Assembly (NCBI GenBank): GCA_030052745.1
Contig: JANBVO010000009.1
Coordinates: forward strand, 310,001 to 374,000
From: Pleurostoma richardsiae
Taxonomy: Eukaryota > Ascomycota > Sordariomycetes > Calosphaeriales > Pleurostomataceae
DNA: 64,000 bases
Reading direction: 5' to 3'
Shown: positions 11,901 through 22,347 of the stretch, piece by piece
Numbering within the stretch: the stretch's first letter is position 1
How the letters are laid out: every line of letters begins with the position of its first letter
Position numbers and translations under genes: made by a program
The notes under the pieces: model-generated
The model's input: the letters and a program-made list of their open reading frames with translations, nothing else
Told to the model about the DNA's origin: nothing
Databases searched by the model: none

Positions 11901-13421
11901 TCACGACTCTGGCTCATCGACTTCCTATTTGGTCGGCTGCAGCCTGGGCTCCCAACTAACTAAGCTTGACGCAGAGCATGCACAGCCGGCCCCTTTGAGC
12001 GATCGGAAACATGACTATTAATGGAAGCCGCCCCCAGTGGACCCGCTCGAACTACCTACCTGTGTCACACCGCAGTCGGTCCCTCGATATTACAAGCTGC
12101 TGACTATCACGAGCTACAGAGGGTAGTCCTCCGAAGCGCATCAACGGGCGTGTGCTAGCTGCGGGCGAAGATCGGGCCTTGGCCAGGCCTGGTGCAGTTG
12201 GCTCTAATACTATGAATTATAATCCCGGCATCCATGACCGCGGTTGGCGACGACAGTCCTCAGTGTTCGCCGGTCTGTCGGCCGATATTCCCATCAAGAT
12301 CTCGAGAGACGTCCCGAGGCCCCGTGGGTAATTGACTTGGCATCCGTCTGAACATACTATAGATCCTTTGCCATGTCGTCCTGACCCCCCTACGCAAGCG
12401 TCATGTCCAGGTGTGCCATGTGTCAATGGCTCTCTAACTCGAAGCGCCGACGATCCAGAGCTGCCGCCTGGAATTCGCTGCCACTTGAACTCAACAACAA
12501 GACCTCCGCTGAACTCGTCGACGGAGAGATTTCATGTGCCCCCGACCCAGACCGGATACCAAGCGCGGTTAGGCCAGCTCCCCATGAGACGAACTGTGAG
12601 TGGTGCGGCAAACAACTGCCGGAGGCTCGAGGATCCCAGACTCTACACCCCCTAGTTCCGGTCGGTTTGCACATTGGGGTTCCGGTCTAGAAGCCCTCAG
12701 GTCTTCCCTCCCAGGGGCGAGATTCCAAGGGCGATTTTGGTACATTGGCACAGTTCAGGAGGACTCAACGTGTGGTTATCTCACCGTATTTCACGCCAAC
12801 TGATTGAGGAACGGTGAGTATTCATCCACGACTCACTAGCCTCAACGCTATGCGTAAGAGATTGTGAAGTCAAAGAGTGCGCCCGGCGAGACATCAATGC
12901 CTCGTCCGGTTGCTATCGCCGATGTGCGCTCCGAAAAGGGCCAACAGCCAGGATGCACCCCGAGCCGCAAAGGCCGGCCTGCCATGATTATTGTCTTCAC
13001 TTTCCCGGAATCGGTCTCCGGCAACAGAAGGGAGTCATCGGGACCGGCTCCGAACAGTCTCCAGCCGTTAAGGCCGACGGAGAAGTGCCGTCCCATCCCC
13101 CAGGCAGCGGAGATAATCTTTCTTGATAAGAGGCGGATACAAATTCTCTAGCACGCGATTAAGACGCCAATGACGTTTAAGTTAAGGAGGCACCGCAGGG
13201 GTCCTCGCCTGGAGGGGCAGAGGGGTAAGTACCTTACGGAGTAGTGCGGGACGATATCGCCGAGAGACGCTGAGAGCCGATATATAAGGCGAGAGCGCGT
13301 TCGGCTCGACGTGTTTGGATTGTCTTCGAGAGAGCCGCCTGAGGGACGTGTCCGGCACAAAATAACTAGAACTTACAGTATCGCCAACCGATTCGAATAC
13401 CGCAGTTTTAAGGCGCCCAAG
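8972..13421. other. Long intergenic region upstream of CAP20-type gene and ketoreductase
   Basis: This 4.4 kb stretch lies between two divergently transcribed genes. A minus-strand frame at 8924-9673 is pyrimidine-rich leader sequence, rich in Pro, Ser and His, and is judged non-coding. GGTACC words recur at 9829-9860. T runs occur near 10831. Nothing in 10400-13300 resembles a protein family; frames are short and interrupted. Confidence 0.5.
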
Positions 13422-14731
13422 ATGACCAAGGTTCTGTTGACGGGTGAGTCTATGCAATTGCCCCTAATATCATCTCCAACGTCAGCTACGTTATACGGCA
13501 GCCTCCTCGAAGCGTCATGCAAAACAAGATGCTGACCGCAGCACTGCATAGGCGGCTCGGGCTTCATAGCTGGTGAGTTGACTGAACCCCGCAGCCCCCT
13601 GCGTCAGACCGAATGCTGAGTTGAGCCCCTTGCGCAACAGCTCATATCCTGGAGCTGCTGCTCCAGAAGGGCCACAAGGTCGTAACCACTGTGAGGTCTG
13701 AGGACAAGGCACAGAAGATCCGGGCTGCGCACCCCGGCCTTGGGAAGGACGAGCTTGATGTTGTCATCGTGCCGGACATCGCGAGGCCTGACGCCTTCGA
13801 CGAGGTGGTGAAGGCCGCAGGCCTCGAGGTTGTCTTGCACACGGCCTCTCCTTTCCACTTCAAATTCAGTAAGGCGTCTCTCCCCACTGTCCCCGGAAAC
13901 TTTCATTGATATCATTGATTACTTTCGCCGCCGAGGGACGTTAGCTGATCCACTTGTCTCTCTTCCCCTTTGACAGAGGACCCCAAGACGGAGCTGATTG
14001 ACCCTGCCGTCGTCGGCACCACCTCGATACTCAAGGCCATCGCGCGGTCCGCGCCGGCCGTCAAGCGCGTTGTCGTCACCTCCTCCTTCGCCTCTATCCT
14101 CGACGAGTCAAAGCTCTCCGATCCCAACACCACCTTCACCGAGACTTCCTGGAACCCTGTAACTATCGACAAGCTGTACGAGAACCCTGCGGTGGCCTAC
14201 CGCCTTTCCAAGAAGCTCGCCGAGCGGGCGGCCTGGGATTTCGTCAAGGACCCTTCGGTCAAGTTCGACCTGGTCACCGTGTGCCCACCCATGGTCTTCG
14301 GCCCCGTCGTGCACCACCTGGCCAGCATCGATGCCATTAACACCTCCAACGAGCGCATCGTGTCGCTCGCGACTGGCGGGTGGAAGAGCGGCGTCCCGAC
14401 GACCGGCGCGGCGCTCAATTGGATTGACGTCCGCGACGTCGCGGAGGCGCACGTCCGCGCATTCGAGAAGCCCGAGGCCGGCGGCAAGCGGCTCTTCACG
14501 ACGGAGGGCACCTTCTGCAACCGCTACATCCTGGATATCGTGCGCAAGAACTTCCCCGAGCTGGGGGATAAGCTGCCTGGCGACGACGTCAAGGGCGGGG
14601 AGCTGCCACCTGCGAACGAGAGATATAAGGTGGACAACTCGGAGACAGTGAAGCTGCTGGGCATCGAGTGGATATCTTTTGAGAAGAGTATCGTGGACAC
14701 GGTGAAGAGCCTCCAGGCCTTCATCTCATAA
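13422..14731 (+). CDS. NAD(P)-dependent ketone/aldehyde reductase, extended SDR (Gre2/dihydroflavonol-reductase type)
   Basis: This enzyme likely reduces a carbonyl such as methylglyoxal or another aldehyde or ketone with NADPH in the cytosol; the substrate is not determinable. Four exons: 13422-13443, 13552-13572, 13641-13868 and 13977-14731 (341 aa). The first two exons are only 22 and 21 bases, and together they encode most of the Rossmann glycine motif, VLLTGGSGFIAAHILE. VLHTASPFHF follows the fourth strand. The catalytic motif is Y165-x3-K169 (AYRLSKK), with the active-site serines in VVVTSSFASI. FTEGTFCNRY and the C-terminal half fit Gre2-like proteins. All four junctions keep frame. 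The gene converges on ORC6 with stops 188 bases apart. A start downstream of the micro-exons would destroy the cofactor site, which supports this model. Confidence 0.93.
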
Positions 14732-14918
14732 GTTGTAGCCGCACGTGCGACACGGCTCCAGATATATGCATGGTTGCATGACCGAGAGGGATATCAGCCG
14801 TTCAGCATTGCTGGCACCAAAGGTAGTCACTCCAACCGAGACTGTGATTCAAGTGTAGCATGTGCAGGGCGTCGCTCTTCCCGCCTCAATGCTTCCGTAG
14901 AATGGAGAGTCACTCATG

Positions 14919-16222
14919 CTACGGGTACTGATCTAACCCCACCGCATCTGCCTGCTCCCTCTCGATCTGGCGGATTCTTTCCATGACGCTTTCTTTCCAC
15001 ACCCCAAAGCGCTCTTTCTTTTCCCTGGTGAGGTAGTCGTACCGGTCCTGAAACATTGTGTCGGCCTTCCACCAGCAGAAGCGCGGGCTGTCCGGCGTCT
15101 CCGTCTCCTCCTCGTCCGCCTGGTCGTCCTCGCCGTCCCCGCCGTCGCTCAGCTCGCCGTCCCCGGTCTTAATATCCAGCACGCCCCTGTACCAGTCGCT
15201 CTTGAGCCAGTCCCTCTGGTTCACCTCCGTGACGGCTTTGTCCAGCTCCCTCGTCCCGATCACCTCCCAGCCCTCCCAGGCACCGCGTTCGTCCGCCTGC
15301 GGTTTCACTTCGCCCGGAACCCTTCGCAGCACCTCCAGTATCCTCGCCCTCCCGGCTTTGTACCGCGCCACATCGACTGCCTGCCCAGTGGCCTGCATAG
15401 CCGCCCGCTCGGCCACGAACCAGTACACAGCCGCCAACAGCCCGGCCAGGTGCGCGTTGACCCACTCGTCGTCGGTGCGCACCCCGTGCGGTGCCGCGAT
15501 CGACTCCATGCCTGCCATCACCGTCGGCCCCAGTGCCGCCCCGTCCAACTCGTGGCAGAGGAACCGGGCCGTGGGCCGCACCCACGCTGGGAGCGCCGAC
15601 TTCTTCTCGCCCTGGCGCGCGCTGTGGCTGCCGCTGCCGTGGGATGCCGCTCTGGACGGGGTGCCACCGGGAACACCGTGGCGGAAGCGGGCTAGCGAGG
15701 CTTCTTTGGAGGGCGTGCCGCGTGAGGGGAGGGGTCGCGACGGTGATGACCCAGCGGGGGAGCTGCCTATGGGCTGGCTATCCTGGAGCCTCTTCGCGCG
15801 GGCGCGGCTGCCGGGTGCGGAGCGTGGCAGGATGTGGTCGAGATGGCTGTACAGGCGCTTGTAGATACGGGGAGGGATCGGCGGCCGCGGGTCGATTGGA
15901 GGGAGATTGAGGGGGATTTTGAGTCTGGAAGGACGACCTGCTGTTAGCTGTACATTTTCTGCTAGATTTCCCTCCGAGCGGCTGTCGATCAAAGAAATTT
16001 GACGAGGGCTCCAGGCAAGCTGGGGGAACTGGTTACACACCTGTCGCAAGCAATGTGGGCGCAGGCATACGGCCGCGCGATCTCCTCCTCGGCCTTCAGG
16101 GTGCTTACCCGGTGTCGCGACTGTGTGAGGAGAGAGCGCGCGAGCTCTACGAGTGGCGGCGGCAGGTCTGAGTTCTGGGTGGGGAGGAGGGAGAAAAGCG
16201 TCTGCTCGATGTTGCGGTTCAT
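14919..16222 (-). CDS. ORC6: Origin recognition complex subunit 6
   Basis: ORC6 is the smallest subunit of the six-protein complex that marks replication origins and helps load MCM2-7 in G1. Two exons: 16222-16041 and 15924-14919, joined by GTGTGT...CCAG, giving 395 aa. The N-terminal cyclin-like TFIIB-fold region contains MNRNIEQTLFSLLP, LVELARSLLTQSRHRVSTLK and YACAHIACDR. After the junction comes LKIPLNLPPI followed by PPRIYKRLYSHLDHILP, typical of fungal ORC6. A Ser/Pro/Arg-rich linker (about residues 100-165), with potential CDK sites, precedes a second helical domain and an acidic stretch GGDGEDDQADEEETETP. The C-terminus is rich in basic and aromatic residues (WKADTMFQDRYDYLTREKK). Assignment rests on remembered family similarity; the C-terminal half is poorly conserved in fungi. 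It shares a 725-base divergent promoter with the EF-hand gene. Confidence 0.88.
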
Positions 16223-16947
16223 TGTAAATGGTGAGAGTATGGAACGATTAAGGAGGTCCTCGGCAGGAACTCGACGTTAGAAGCTAAACAGATGGATTCC
16301 AATTGAAACACCGAGGACCCAAGTCTGTTCAATGCTTCCGAGCCTGCGTCTTTGGGAGCTGGGAGTTTCCCGGTATAGCTCGAGCAGGAAGGCCAGCAAC
16401 TTGACGCGACAAGCTTGCGACGCGACAGAATCGCGGGGCACGTGCTTTGAAAATGCAGCAGCCTGAGTCTCAAGGAACTCGCGGGGAAGCAGAGACGATC
16501 CACGCGCTGAACGGCTTATCTACCGGCTGAGAGACGACGGCAACGGATGAAGACAATGGAGACTCGCATATCAATGTTGCAGCAGTCCGAGTGTTGGTGA
16601 GCTTGTTCCGCTGGTGACTGTCTGACGGATCTGATGAGCAGAAGATCGGTCAGCCGCAGCGTACCAGGTACCGATGGAGTACATAGTGTAGTTGTATTTA
16701 GTGGAAAAGATAGCCCGTGCCCCTCCCTGGAGGACCCTTGCTAGCAGCTAGAAATAGTAGATTAGCTATTACCAGCAAACCTGATTAGGACAAAGGGGTC
16801 GATGATGGCATCGCCAATGGTCCAGGCGTTCGCTATAACCCAATTGCCTCCGTCGCGATCCTCTCGACGTCCAGCCTGGCCTGCGCCTCCCTACGTGTCC
16901 AGCGTCACCTTCTTCGTACAGCTACCTGCCGCATCATCCGGTCACCT
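16223..16947. other. Divergent promoter of ORC6 and the EF-hand gene
   Basis: This is a non-coding region of 725 bases between opposed start codons. It contains two direct GACGCGAC copies nearer ORC6 (listed separately). No other element stands out. Confidence 0.5.
16403..16426. promoter_or_regulatory. Two MCB-like ACGCGA boxes upstream of ORC6
   Basis: GACGCGAC occurs twice in direct orientation, at 16403-16410 and 16419-16426, 16 bases apart and about 180-200 bases before the ORC6 start. The ACGCG core matches MBF (Swi6/Mbp1) sites that drive G1/S genes in fungi. This is a functional inference from motif and gene identity only. Confidence 0.35.
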
Positions 16948-17712
16948 ATGCATTCCTCCTGGATACTCCTCTTGGCCTCCGCCGGCACAGCGCTGGCGCA
17001 CGGCGACCACGGCGACCACAGCCAGCAGCCGATTGTCGACGAGAACGCAAACTGGATGACGAAGCACATGGCAGGTGAGTGCTGCGCCCACCTCCTTCTG
17101 CTCGCTCTGCATCATGTGCGGCGATTGAGGCACTGACGGTTTCGCGCGTCTTAGAGGAACACCATGCCGCAAACTTCGACGCTAAGAGCTTCTTCACCCT
17201 GCACGACTTCGACGCCGACGGTCAGTGGGAGGTCGAGGAGATCCTGCGGACGTACGGCCTGATGGACGAGTCAAACCAACATGTCAGTCAGGAGCGCAGG
17301 GACGAGATCGTCGCCGAGATCATGCGCATCCTGGACGGAAACGGCGACAGCGCCGTCAGCAAGGAGGAGTGGGAGGCCTTCATCGGCGGCGGAGCGTCGC
17401 TGCCCGACTTCGGCACTGGCCCGGGCCACCACGGAGACGACGAGTACGAGTACGAGATCCACCACTGGGAGAAGTGAGTGCCGTTGACTCCTGCATGTCT
17501 CGTTGCGCGTGTGTCGCACAACATCTGGTGGCTGACCCGCTCCCTGCAGGTATCACGACGAGAACACCAAGCTCGAGGACCTCACTCACCCCGAGGATAT
17601 CGAGCACTTCAAGAAACATGAGGAGATGGAGGATGAACAGCAGCGGATCGAAGACCTCGTCAAGCGCAGCATAGTCGAGGAGAACATCCCGAGTAAGTTC
17701 AGGAGAGACTAG
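16948..17712 (+). CDS. Secreted/luminal EF-hand calcium-binding protein, nucleobindin-like
   Basis: This is a small calcium-binding protein entering the secretory pathway. Three exons: 16948-17074, 17155-17473 and 17550-17712 (202 aa). The signal peptide is residues 1-17 (MHSSWILLLASAGTALA), followed by a His-rich HGDHGDH segment. EF-hand 1 loop, residues 60-71: DFDADGQWEVEE. EF-hand 2 loop, residues 103-114: DGNGDSAVSKEE. The spacing and acidic, Glu-rich tail resemble the EF-hand core of nucleobindins. The last exon runs through a GTAAGT at 17693 and stops at TAG 17710 (ending NIPSKFRRD). If that donor were used with the acceptor before 17772, the protein would end a few residues earlier. 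A conserved-looking FRRD end makes read-through likelier. Calcium binding is inferred from the loops. Confidence 0.88.
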
Positions 17713-17815
17713 CAAGCCTCGGCCCTCTCTCCCGGAGGAGGGGCGGGCTCGCCAAGCTGGGGTTCTGCAGCATGAGTTACGATAGATGGAGATGTCTTGG
17801 AGTTTGTTGTATTGT

Positions 17816-19129
17816 TTATCTAGAACTTTTAATATGTACGTCAAAGACGCAGTGCCACACATCCGGGGCGAAGGTCTTGACCAATTCGACATGTTCTACG
17901 CTTGAGGTGGGTGGCGGCATTGCATTTCCTTCTGCCTCTGCCTCCATCTCGATCCAACCGTCAAAAAAATGCTGAATCTCTTGCCTCCGACCATTAATAT
18001 CTCTGGTGCCAACGTTCTCGTGCAGATGCAGCCAACCTTGGGGATCCGTTCCCAGGATGCGCAGAGCACTCTGCCAGCTATCGTTGCTCCTGGGTAGCAG
18101 ACCGCAGTTCACATGCAGGATATCAAGACTCGTCCCACACGCCCGCAGCTCCCTTGTCCTCCTCTCGGCTTCTTTGTTGTCCTCCAGGAACACTACGATC
18201 CTCTCCTGGCCGGTTACCAGCTCCGAGCTCGGCCTCTGCAGGTCACGCCCCTTCACGACCTTGACCGACCAGCCGTTCCCGTGCGCCCCCCGCCGCAGAC
18301 CCTCGACGCTCCAGGGGTTGATCTCCCAGCACAAGACTCGCATACCCAGCCTCGCATAGGAGAAGACAAAGTACCCTATCCCACCATAGAGGTCCACAGC
18401 CCAGGCATCTCTGAGCGCCTCCTTCGTGCGTGTCCTATGGGCCATACCAGCTTCTCCCCCACAAGGCCGGGCCTCCCTGTGAAAGCCCAGTAGCCTGGCT
18501 TTCTCCTTGACGTTCCCCCTGCTGAACATTGTCCAGCGCGGCGCCCACGTCTGATAGATGCCGTTCTGTCTGGTCGACACCCAGAAGGCCTGTTCAAAGT
18601 CGGCCGCACCGGGGGCCGCAGGAGCGCTTTCCTCGCTCGATGCCATCGCGGGCGGGCCAAAGTCGCCGTATAGTGTGTGCAGCCCGCTTGGGCTCCTGAT
18701 AATGTTCTCTTGGCGCCCTTGACCCCGTGAGTTCGAAGTGTCGGTGCCTTGACCAGACTCCTCCAGAGGACCGCTCACTCGCAGAGGAATCCCCTCGTTG
18801 GCAGCCAGGTGCGTCAGCGTCTCGCTCGACTTTTTGCTGATCTCACGGACAATCCCATCCCAGAGTGAGCCCTTCGTCACTTCATCCAACTGGCTCAAGA
18901 GTGCGCTCCACGTCACACTGGTGAAGCTACCGCTGGGGAGCAGGACCATCGGCTCGTAGACAACCCATCGCTTCGGCGCCTGCTCGACGAGTATTTCGGC
19001 CGCATTCTGTTGGATCCCGATTGCTTCTAGAAATGTAGGCGGCAGCGAGTAGCTCCATTGTCGCACGGCTGATGATATCGGATTTTGAGCCTTGCTCTTC
19101 CTCGCTCGAGCGTTGGCGTTTGAGGCCAT
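17816..19129 (-). CDS. TRM12: tRNA wybutosine-synthesising enzyme 2 (TYW2/Trm12)
   Basis: TYW2 transfers the 3-amino-3-carboxypropyl group of S-adenosylmethionine to the modified base at position 37 of tRNA-Phe, in wybutosine synthesis in the cytosol. This is a single exon of 437 aa. The open frame continues upstream to a TTG at 19327, but the first ATG is 19129 (MASNANARARKSK), which fits family length. Supporting motifs: FEQAFWVSTRQNGIYQTWAP, WTMFSRGNVKEKARLL, and the SAM-binding turn AVDLYGGIGYF around D246, followed by the acidic ribose-contact strand VLCWEINPWSVEGLRRGA. Near the C-terminus are HVNCGLLPRS and WLHLHENVG. The sequence between residues 90 and 150 is a low-complexity insertion. 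It converges with the EF-hand gene, with stops 103 bases apart. Confidence 0.9.
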   Translation of the reverse strand: MASNANARARKSKAQNPISSAVRQWSYSLPPTFLEAIGIQQNAAEILVEQAPKRWVVYEPMVLLPSGSFTSVTWSALLSQLDEVTKGSLWDGIVREISKKSSETLTHLAANEGIPLRVSGPLEESGQGTDTSNSRGQGRQENIIRSPSGLHTLYGDFGPPAMASSEESAPAAPGAADFEQAFWVSTRQNGIYQTWAPRWTMFSRGNVKEKARLLGFHREARPCGGEAGMAHRTRTKEALRDAWAVDLYGGIGYFVFSYARLGMRVLCWEINPWSVEGLRRGAHGNGWSVKVVKGRDLQRPSSELVTGQERIVVFLEDNKEAERRTRELRACGTSLDILHVNCGLLPRSNDSWQSALRILGTDPQGWLHLHENVGTRDINGRRQEIQHFFDGWIEMEAEAEGNAMPPPTSSVEHVELVKTFAPDVWHCVFDVHIKSSR

Positions 19130-19728
19130 TCCAGACACCTTGAACTGGATCAAATCGGCTCCTGGGCTCCTTGAAAGGCAGGACTCCTCAGGAGCGGGCC
19201 ATATCCGATCTTGGTCTGCCGTGGATTTCCTGCGCCCCCGAATCAGTGTCGGTCCTGTTTCGGAATGGATGCTGAGGATTTGGCGGCGCGCGAATTTCTC
19301 ACTAGATCCAAGTTGACGGCAACGCAACGCCTAGCATTCTCCCTTTCCCCTTCTACGCCGATGACGAGAACCCTAGCGTGCGGCGCTCTCTACAAGACTA
19401 AATGTATCAAAGGTCGATATTATTTGTCGACATGAGCGCAATATGCTCAACGTGCCCAAGACTTTTCTCAGGTTACACGCTCGCTGGATCACCGTCTCGA
19501 ACTCACCTCAAGAGTCTCAAAGTCACTTGAGCTTAGTCCAGAGCATAATTATGAAGAAACCGTTTATTCATTGTCGTGACCCTCACATAACCACCGAGGG
19601 GGTATCTTCGTCGCCTTACGTATCCTACATAGTGGTACATCCATTAAACGCCGGCCCTCGTACCATTATAGTTTCTATATCTTCAGGAGCATAAAAAAGA
19701 CGCGAAACCCAAGGACATGAGCAAATCC
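19130..19728. other. Intergenic between TYW2 start and Ppg1 stop
   Basis: About 600 bases: the upstream region of TYW2 and the 3' flank of the phosphatase gene. No conserved coding or repeat is seen. Confidence 0.5.
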
Positions 19729-21077
19729 TCAGAGGAAGTAGTCCGAGGGGCCCCTACGCCCCGCTGGAACGTGCCGTTGGTCGTCAGGCACCGCCGAGAA
19801 GATGCTGAACTTCGTGTTCAGATCTGTGTCGACCGTCATGATCGACGCCACATTGCCACACCGGTAACAATAGTTCGGTGCAGACCAGACAGTCACGACA
19901 GACTTTTCTGGGAAATGAAACTGCAGACAAGTTAGTCCGATTTCCTGGGCGGACCGATGTCGTAGTTTAGCTACCTTGTATCCTTCGTTCACGAGCTGAT
20001 GAGCTCTCGCGATGGTCTTTAGGCCATTGACATGGTTGAACTCGGTGGCTACCTTGTCGCCAAACAGCCAACCGGCACCACGGGGACTCACCGCCCATGT
20101 ATCGATGTCCTCAGGGTCACTCCACACGAGATCGCAGAAAGCCCCTTCGTGTGGGATCTCCTGCGCTCGAGCAACGACCCGGATTTGATCAATCGTCCGG
20201 ATCTCTGGGCTGAGGCCGCCGTGAACGCAGAGGACTGTCCCATCGACGATAGCAGCCAGTACGAGAAAATCGAAGACTTGGCAGCACGCTTTCCAGACTG
20301 AGGCATTTCCGTACTTCTGTTGGCATTCTTCGTAGAAGCCGTAAACCTGAGTGATCTGACGAGACTCATGGTTTCCACGCACAAGGACAATTCTATCGGG
20401 GTATCTGGAGGGCGTTAGATATGGAACCTCACACGCTGCAAGAATGGTCTCACTTCGCTTTCAAGCACATGAGTAGTGTAAATGTTTCAAGGCTGAAATA
20501 GCCTCGGTCGACGAAGTCACCAAGGAAGACAAATCTGTTATTAGCTGTGGCCGACTGGCTAGGGCTCACGCCCACGCCTGAATCGGAACTGCTGCGTCTC
20601 TCAATATTCTCGGAGGATGTATTAGCATTATCATCTTCGTCACCGCCAGGGGACCCGGCATTTCTAATCTTCTTCTTCAACTTGGGGTTCGTGATCTCCG
20701 TCGGGGGTTCAATATCCTCTGACGTGATGACCGTTGTCGCAGTTTGCGGGGCCTCAACACTGGCCTCGCCAGGCATTCCGCCAGCAACGCGGAAGAGCTC
20801 CAAAAGATCATAGAATTGGCCATGGATATCTCCACAGACCGTTACAGGTGTTACAACAGGTTGGATGTTCGATTCTGAGACGGCATGGTCAGGAACGCTT
20901 CAAAAGTTGCTTCAGCGGGCTTGTAATACCTTCCATGAGAACCTCCTTCACCATCTCACAAAGCTGTTTCATCACCCCTTCGGGAAGGTAATGACATTGC
21001 TTCGCCTCTTCGAGCCATTCATCAAGTCCTGCTCCTGGCCGAAGCTTGGCCGGACCTGGCTTGGGGACCCCTCCCAT
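19729..21077 (-). CDS. PPG1: PP2A-like serine/threonine phosphatase Ppg1
   Basis: Ppg1 is a catalytic phosphatase of the PPP family, the STRIPAK-associated or glycogen-related PP2A-like branch. Four exons: 21077-20930, 20874-20454, 20404-19975 and 19920-19729 (396 aa). Metal and catalytic motifs are complete: GDIHGQ (residues 64-69), GDFVDRG (168-174), [14 protein letters not shown] and YCYRCGN. The C-terminus DYFL is the methylatable PP2A-type tail. A Ser/acid-rich insertion of about 75 residues (86-161) separates the first two motifs; yeast PPG1 lacks it. The last intron, 54 bases with an ACTAAC branch, is a multiple of three without stops, so an unspliced form would insert 18 residues. The start at [12 protein letters not shown] precedes the helix [17 protein letters not shown] longer N-terminus is possible (see the frame at 21134-21793). 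Confidence 0.92.
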
Positions 21078-21133
21078 AGTGGCGAGCCTCGACGTGCCTG
21101 TCGAATTTCGAGGAACAAGGGTTGCTGACTGTG

Positions 21134-21793
21134 CTAGATCGATCGCGAGAGAAGACTCGGATGGGTCCCTGTACGAGATAGGGGGCGGACAATCGGTGTA
21201 GGTGTTGAACGTGGTCTTGGAGAAGGGCTTTCGCTGCGACTCGGACAAGACGACGGGTTCGTGGAGAGGGGTGGTAGAGTTGAACGGTCGGAACCGCTAG
21301 AAGGCTCTGTCTTTTCAGAGACGGGGGAGATGTAGGTTCCGGTGCCAGAAGTCGCAAGGTAATCCGCCCATCCGTCAGCTCGAAAGCTTGACAGCTGATC
21401 TTTGTGGATTGATTCCGTAGTGGATGAAGGGGGGCGGACGGTACGAGGCACCAAGTTGCGCTGCTGGTTTCTTGAGAGGCTTATTCGTGAGCGAGTCGGC
21501 TCTCCAAATGATCCTCTTCCACGCGCTGTTTCTGCAGTACGCGGTCCACCTGGAGACGAGCTCAAATGCGCGAGCTGCCCAATACAGCTTGGGCCGGCGT
21601 GACTTTGGGGTGCGGCCCAGTACGGGACCCGGTCGATGCTAGATGCGGCTTGTGACGTGCGGTGGCCGGCAGCGCGGTCTCGGGAGTTGTTGCCTCGTCT
21701 GGAAGCGGGTGGGGGCTCTTCGTCCTTTCTCTCGAAACCTTCGGTCTCGAGGTCGAGGGCGGTTGCTTTGCCCTTGCCTTTATTCGACGCCAT
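21134..21793 (-). CDS. Disordered Ser/Pro-rich frame, possible N-terminal extension of Ppg1
   Basis: This is an open frame of 219 codons starting at a true ATG (MASNKGKGKATALDLETEG). It is rich in Ser, Pro and Arg and has no folded domain. It may be a separate small gene, a long upstream frame, or the first exon of the phosphatase gene. A candidate intron of 77 bases (21174-21098; weak donor GTACAG, acceptor CGACAG) would join codon 206 in frame to the phosphatase start and give a protein of 609 aa. The donor is poor and the branch site unclear, so I keep it separate. Codon pattern and amino-acid bias look coding up to about 21180. Confidence 0.35.
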   Translation of the reverse strand: MASNKGKGKATALDLETEGFERKDEEPPPASRRGNNSRDRAAGHRTSQAASSIDRVPYWAAPQSHAGPSCIGQLAHLSSSPGGPRTAETARGRGSFGEPTRSRISLSRNQQRNLVPRTVRPPSSTTESIHKDQLSSFRADGWADYLATSGTGTYISPVSEKTEPSSGSDRSTLPPLSTNPSSCPSRSESPSPRPRSTPTPIVRPLSRTGTHPSLLSRSI

Positions 21794-22347
21794 CTTACAT
21801 GGATCTGGATAAGCTGTCCGGTGTATAGATGTTCCAGCTCCGAGGGAGTCACGTGCTTAGGAGACGTGCATCTAAGGCAAAGAAGTAATTAAGGTACCTG
21901 CTGCTTCTAACCATATTCGGACCAGCTGCACCTACAACAGCGTACCCCACTACTTAATAGTCGATAACTCTACTCCGTACATAATACCTACCCAGTAGGC
22001 CTTGAATACGAGCAGTCGCAGCTATCACCGCTCTTCACGTCCAGGCCTTGCTTTTTTGCAGAGCAAGAGGACCCTCGTCAAGGAAACATACACGGATCCT
22101 CGACTTCTTTGTGTCTCTATCCGTTTAGGGACCCGAGACTGTCCAGACATCTGCGCCTTTCGCACCTGACGCATTTCACCCCGGACTCGATGTGTACTTC
22201 CCCTCCACCAGACCTGCAAGACGTGGAAATGCGCACATCACCGTGACTCCGAGTACGACCACCGATTTCTACGAGGGCCGCCTGGGCGAGCTGAAGTGTA
22301 CGCGCCAGTTGTCCCGCTGAAGGGCGCGAACATCCATTCTAAGCAGG
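21794..22347. other. Divergent promoter of UPF3 and the Ppg1 locus
   Basis: 554 bases without a credible gene, containing TACCTACC-type words near 21980. It probably serves UPF3 on the plus strand and the phosphatase locus on the minus strand. Confidence 0.45.

Noticed and set aside
15058-15864. Plus-strand frame of 268 codons antisense to ORC6
   Set aside because: Composition is Ser/Pro-rich shadow of the ORC6 codon pattern, with no domain and no splice support.
19129-19327. Upstream extension of TYW2
   Set aside because: The frame starts at TTG and the extra 66 residues have no homology. The first ATG gives the normal N-terminus.
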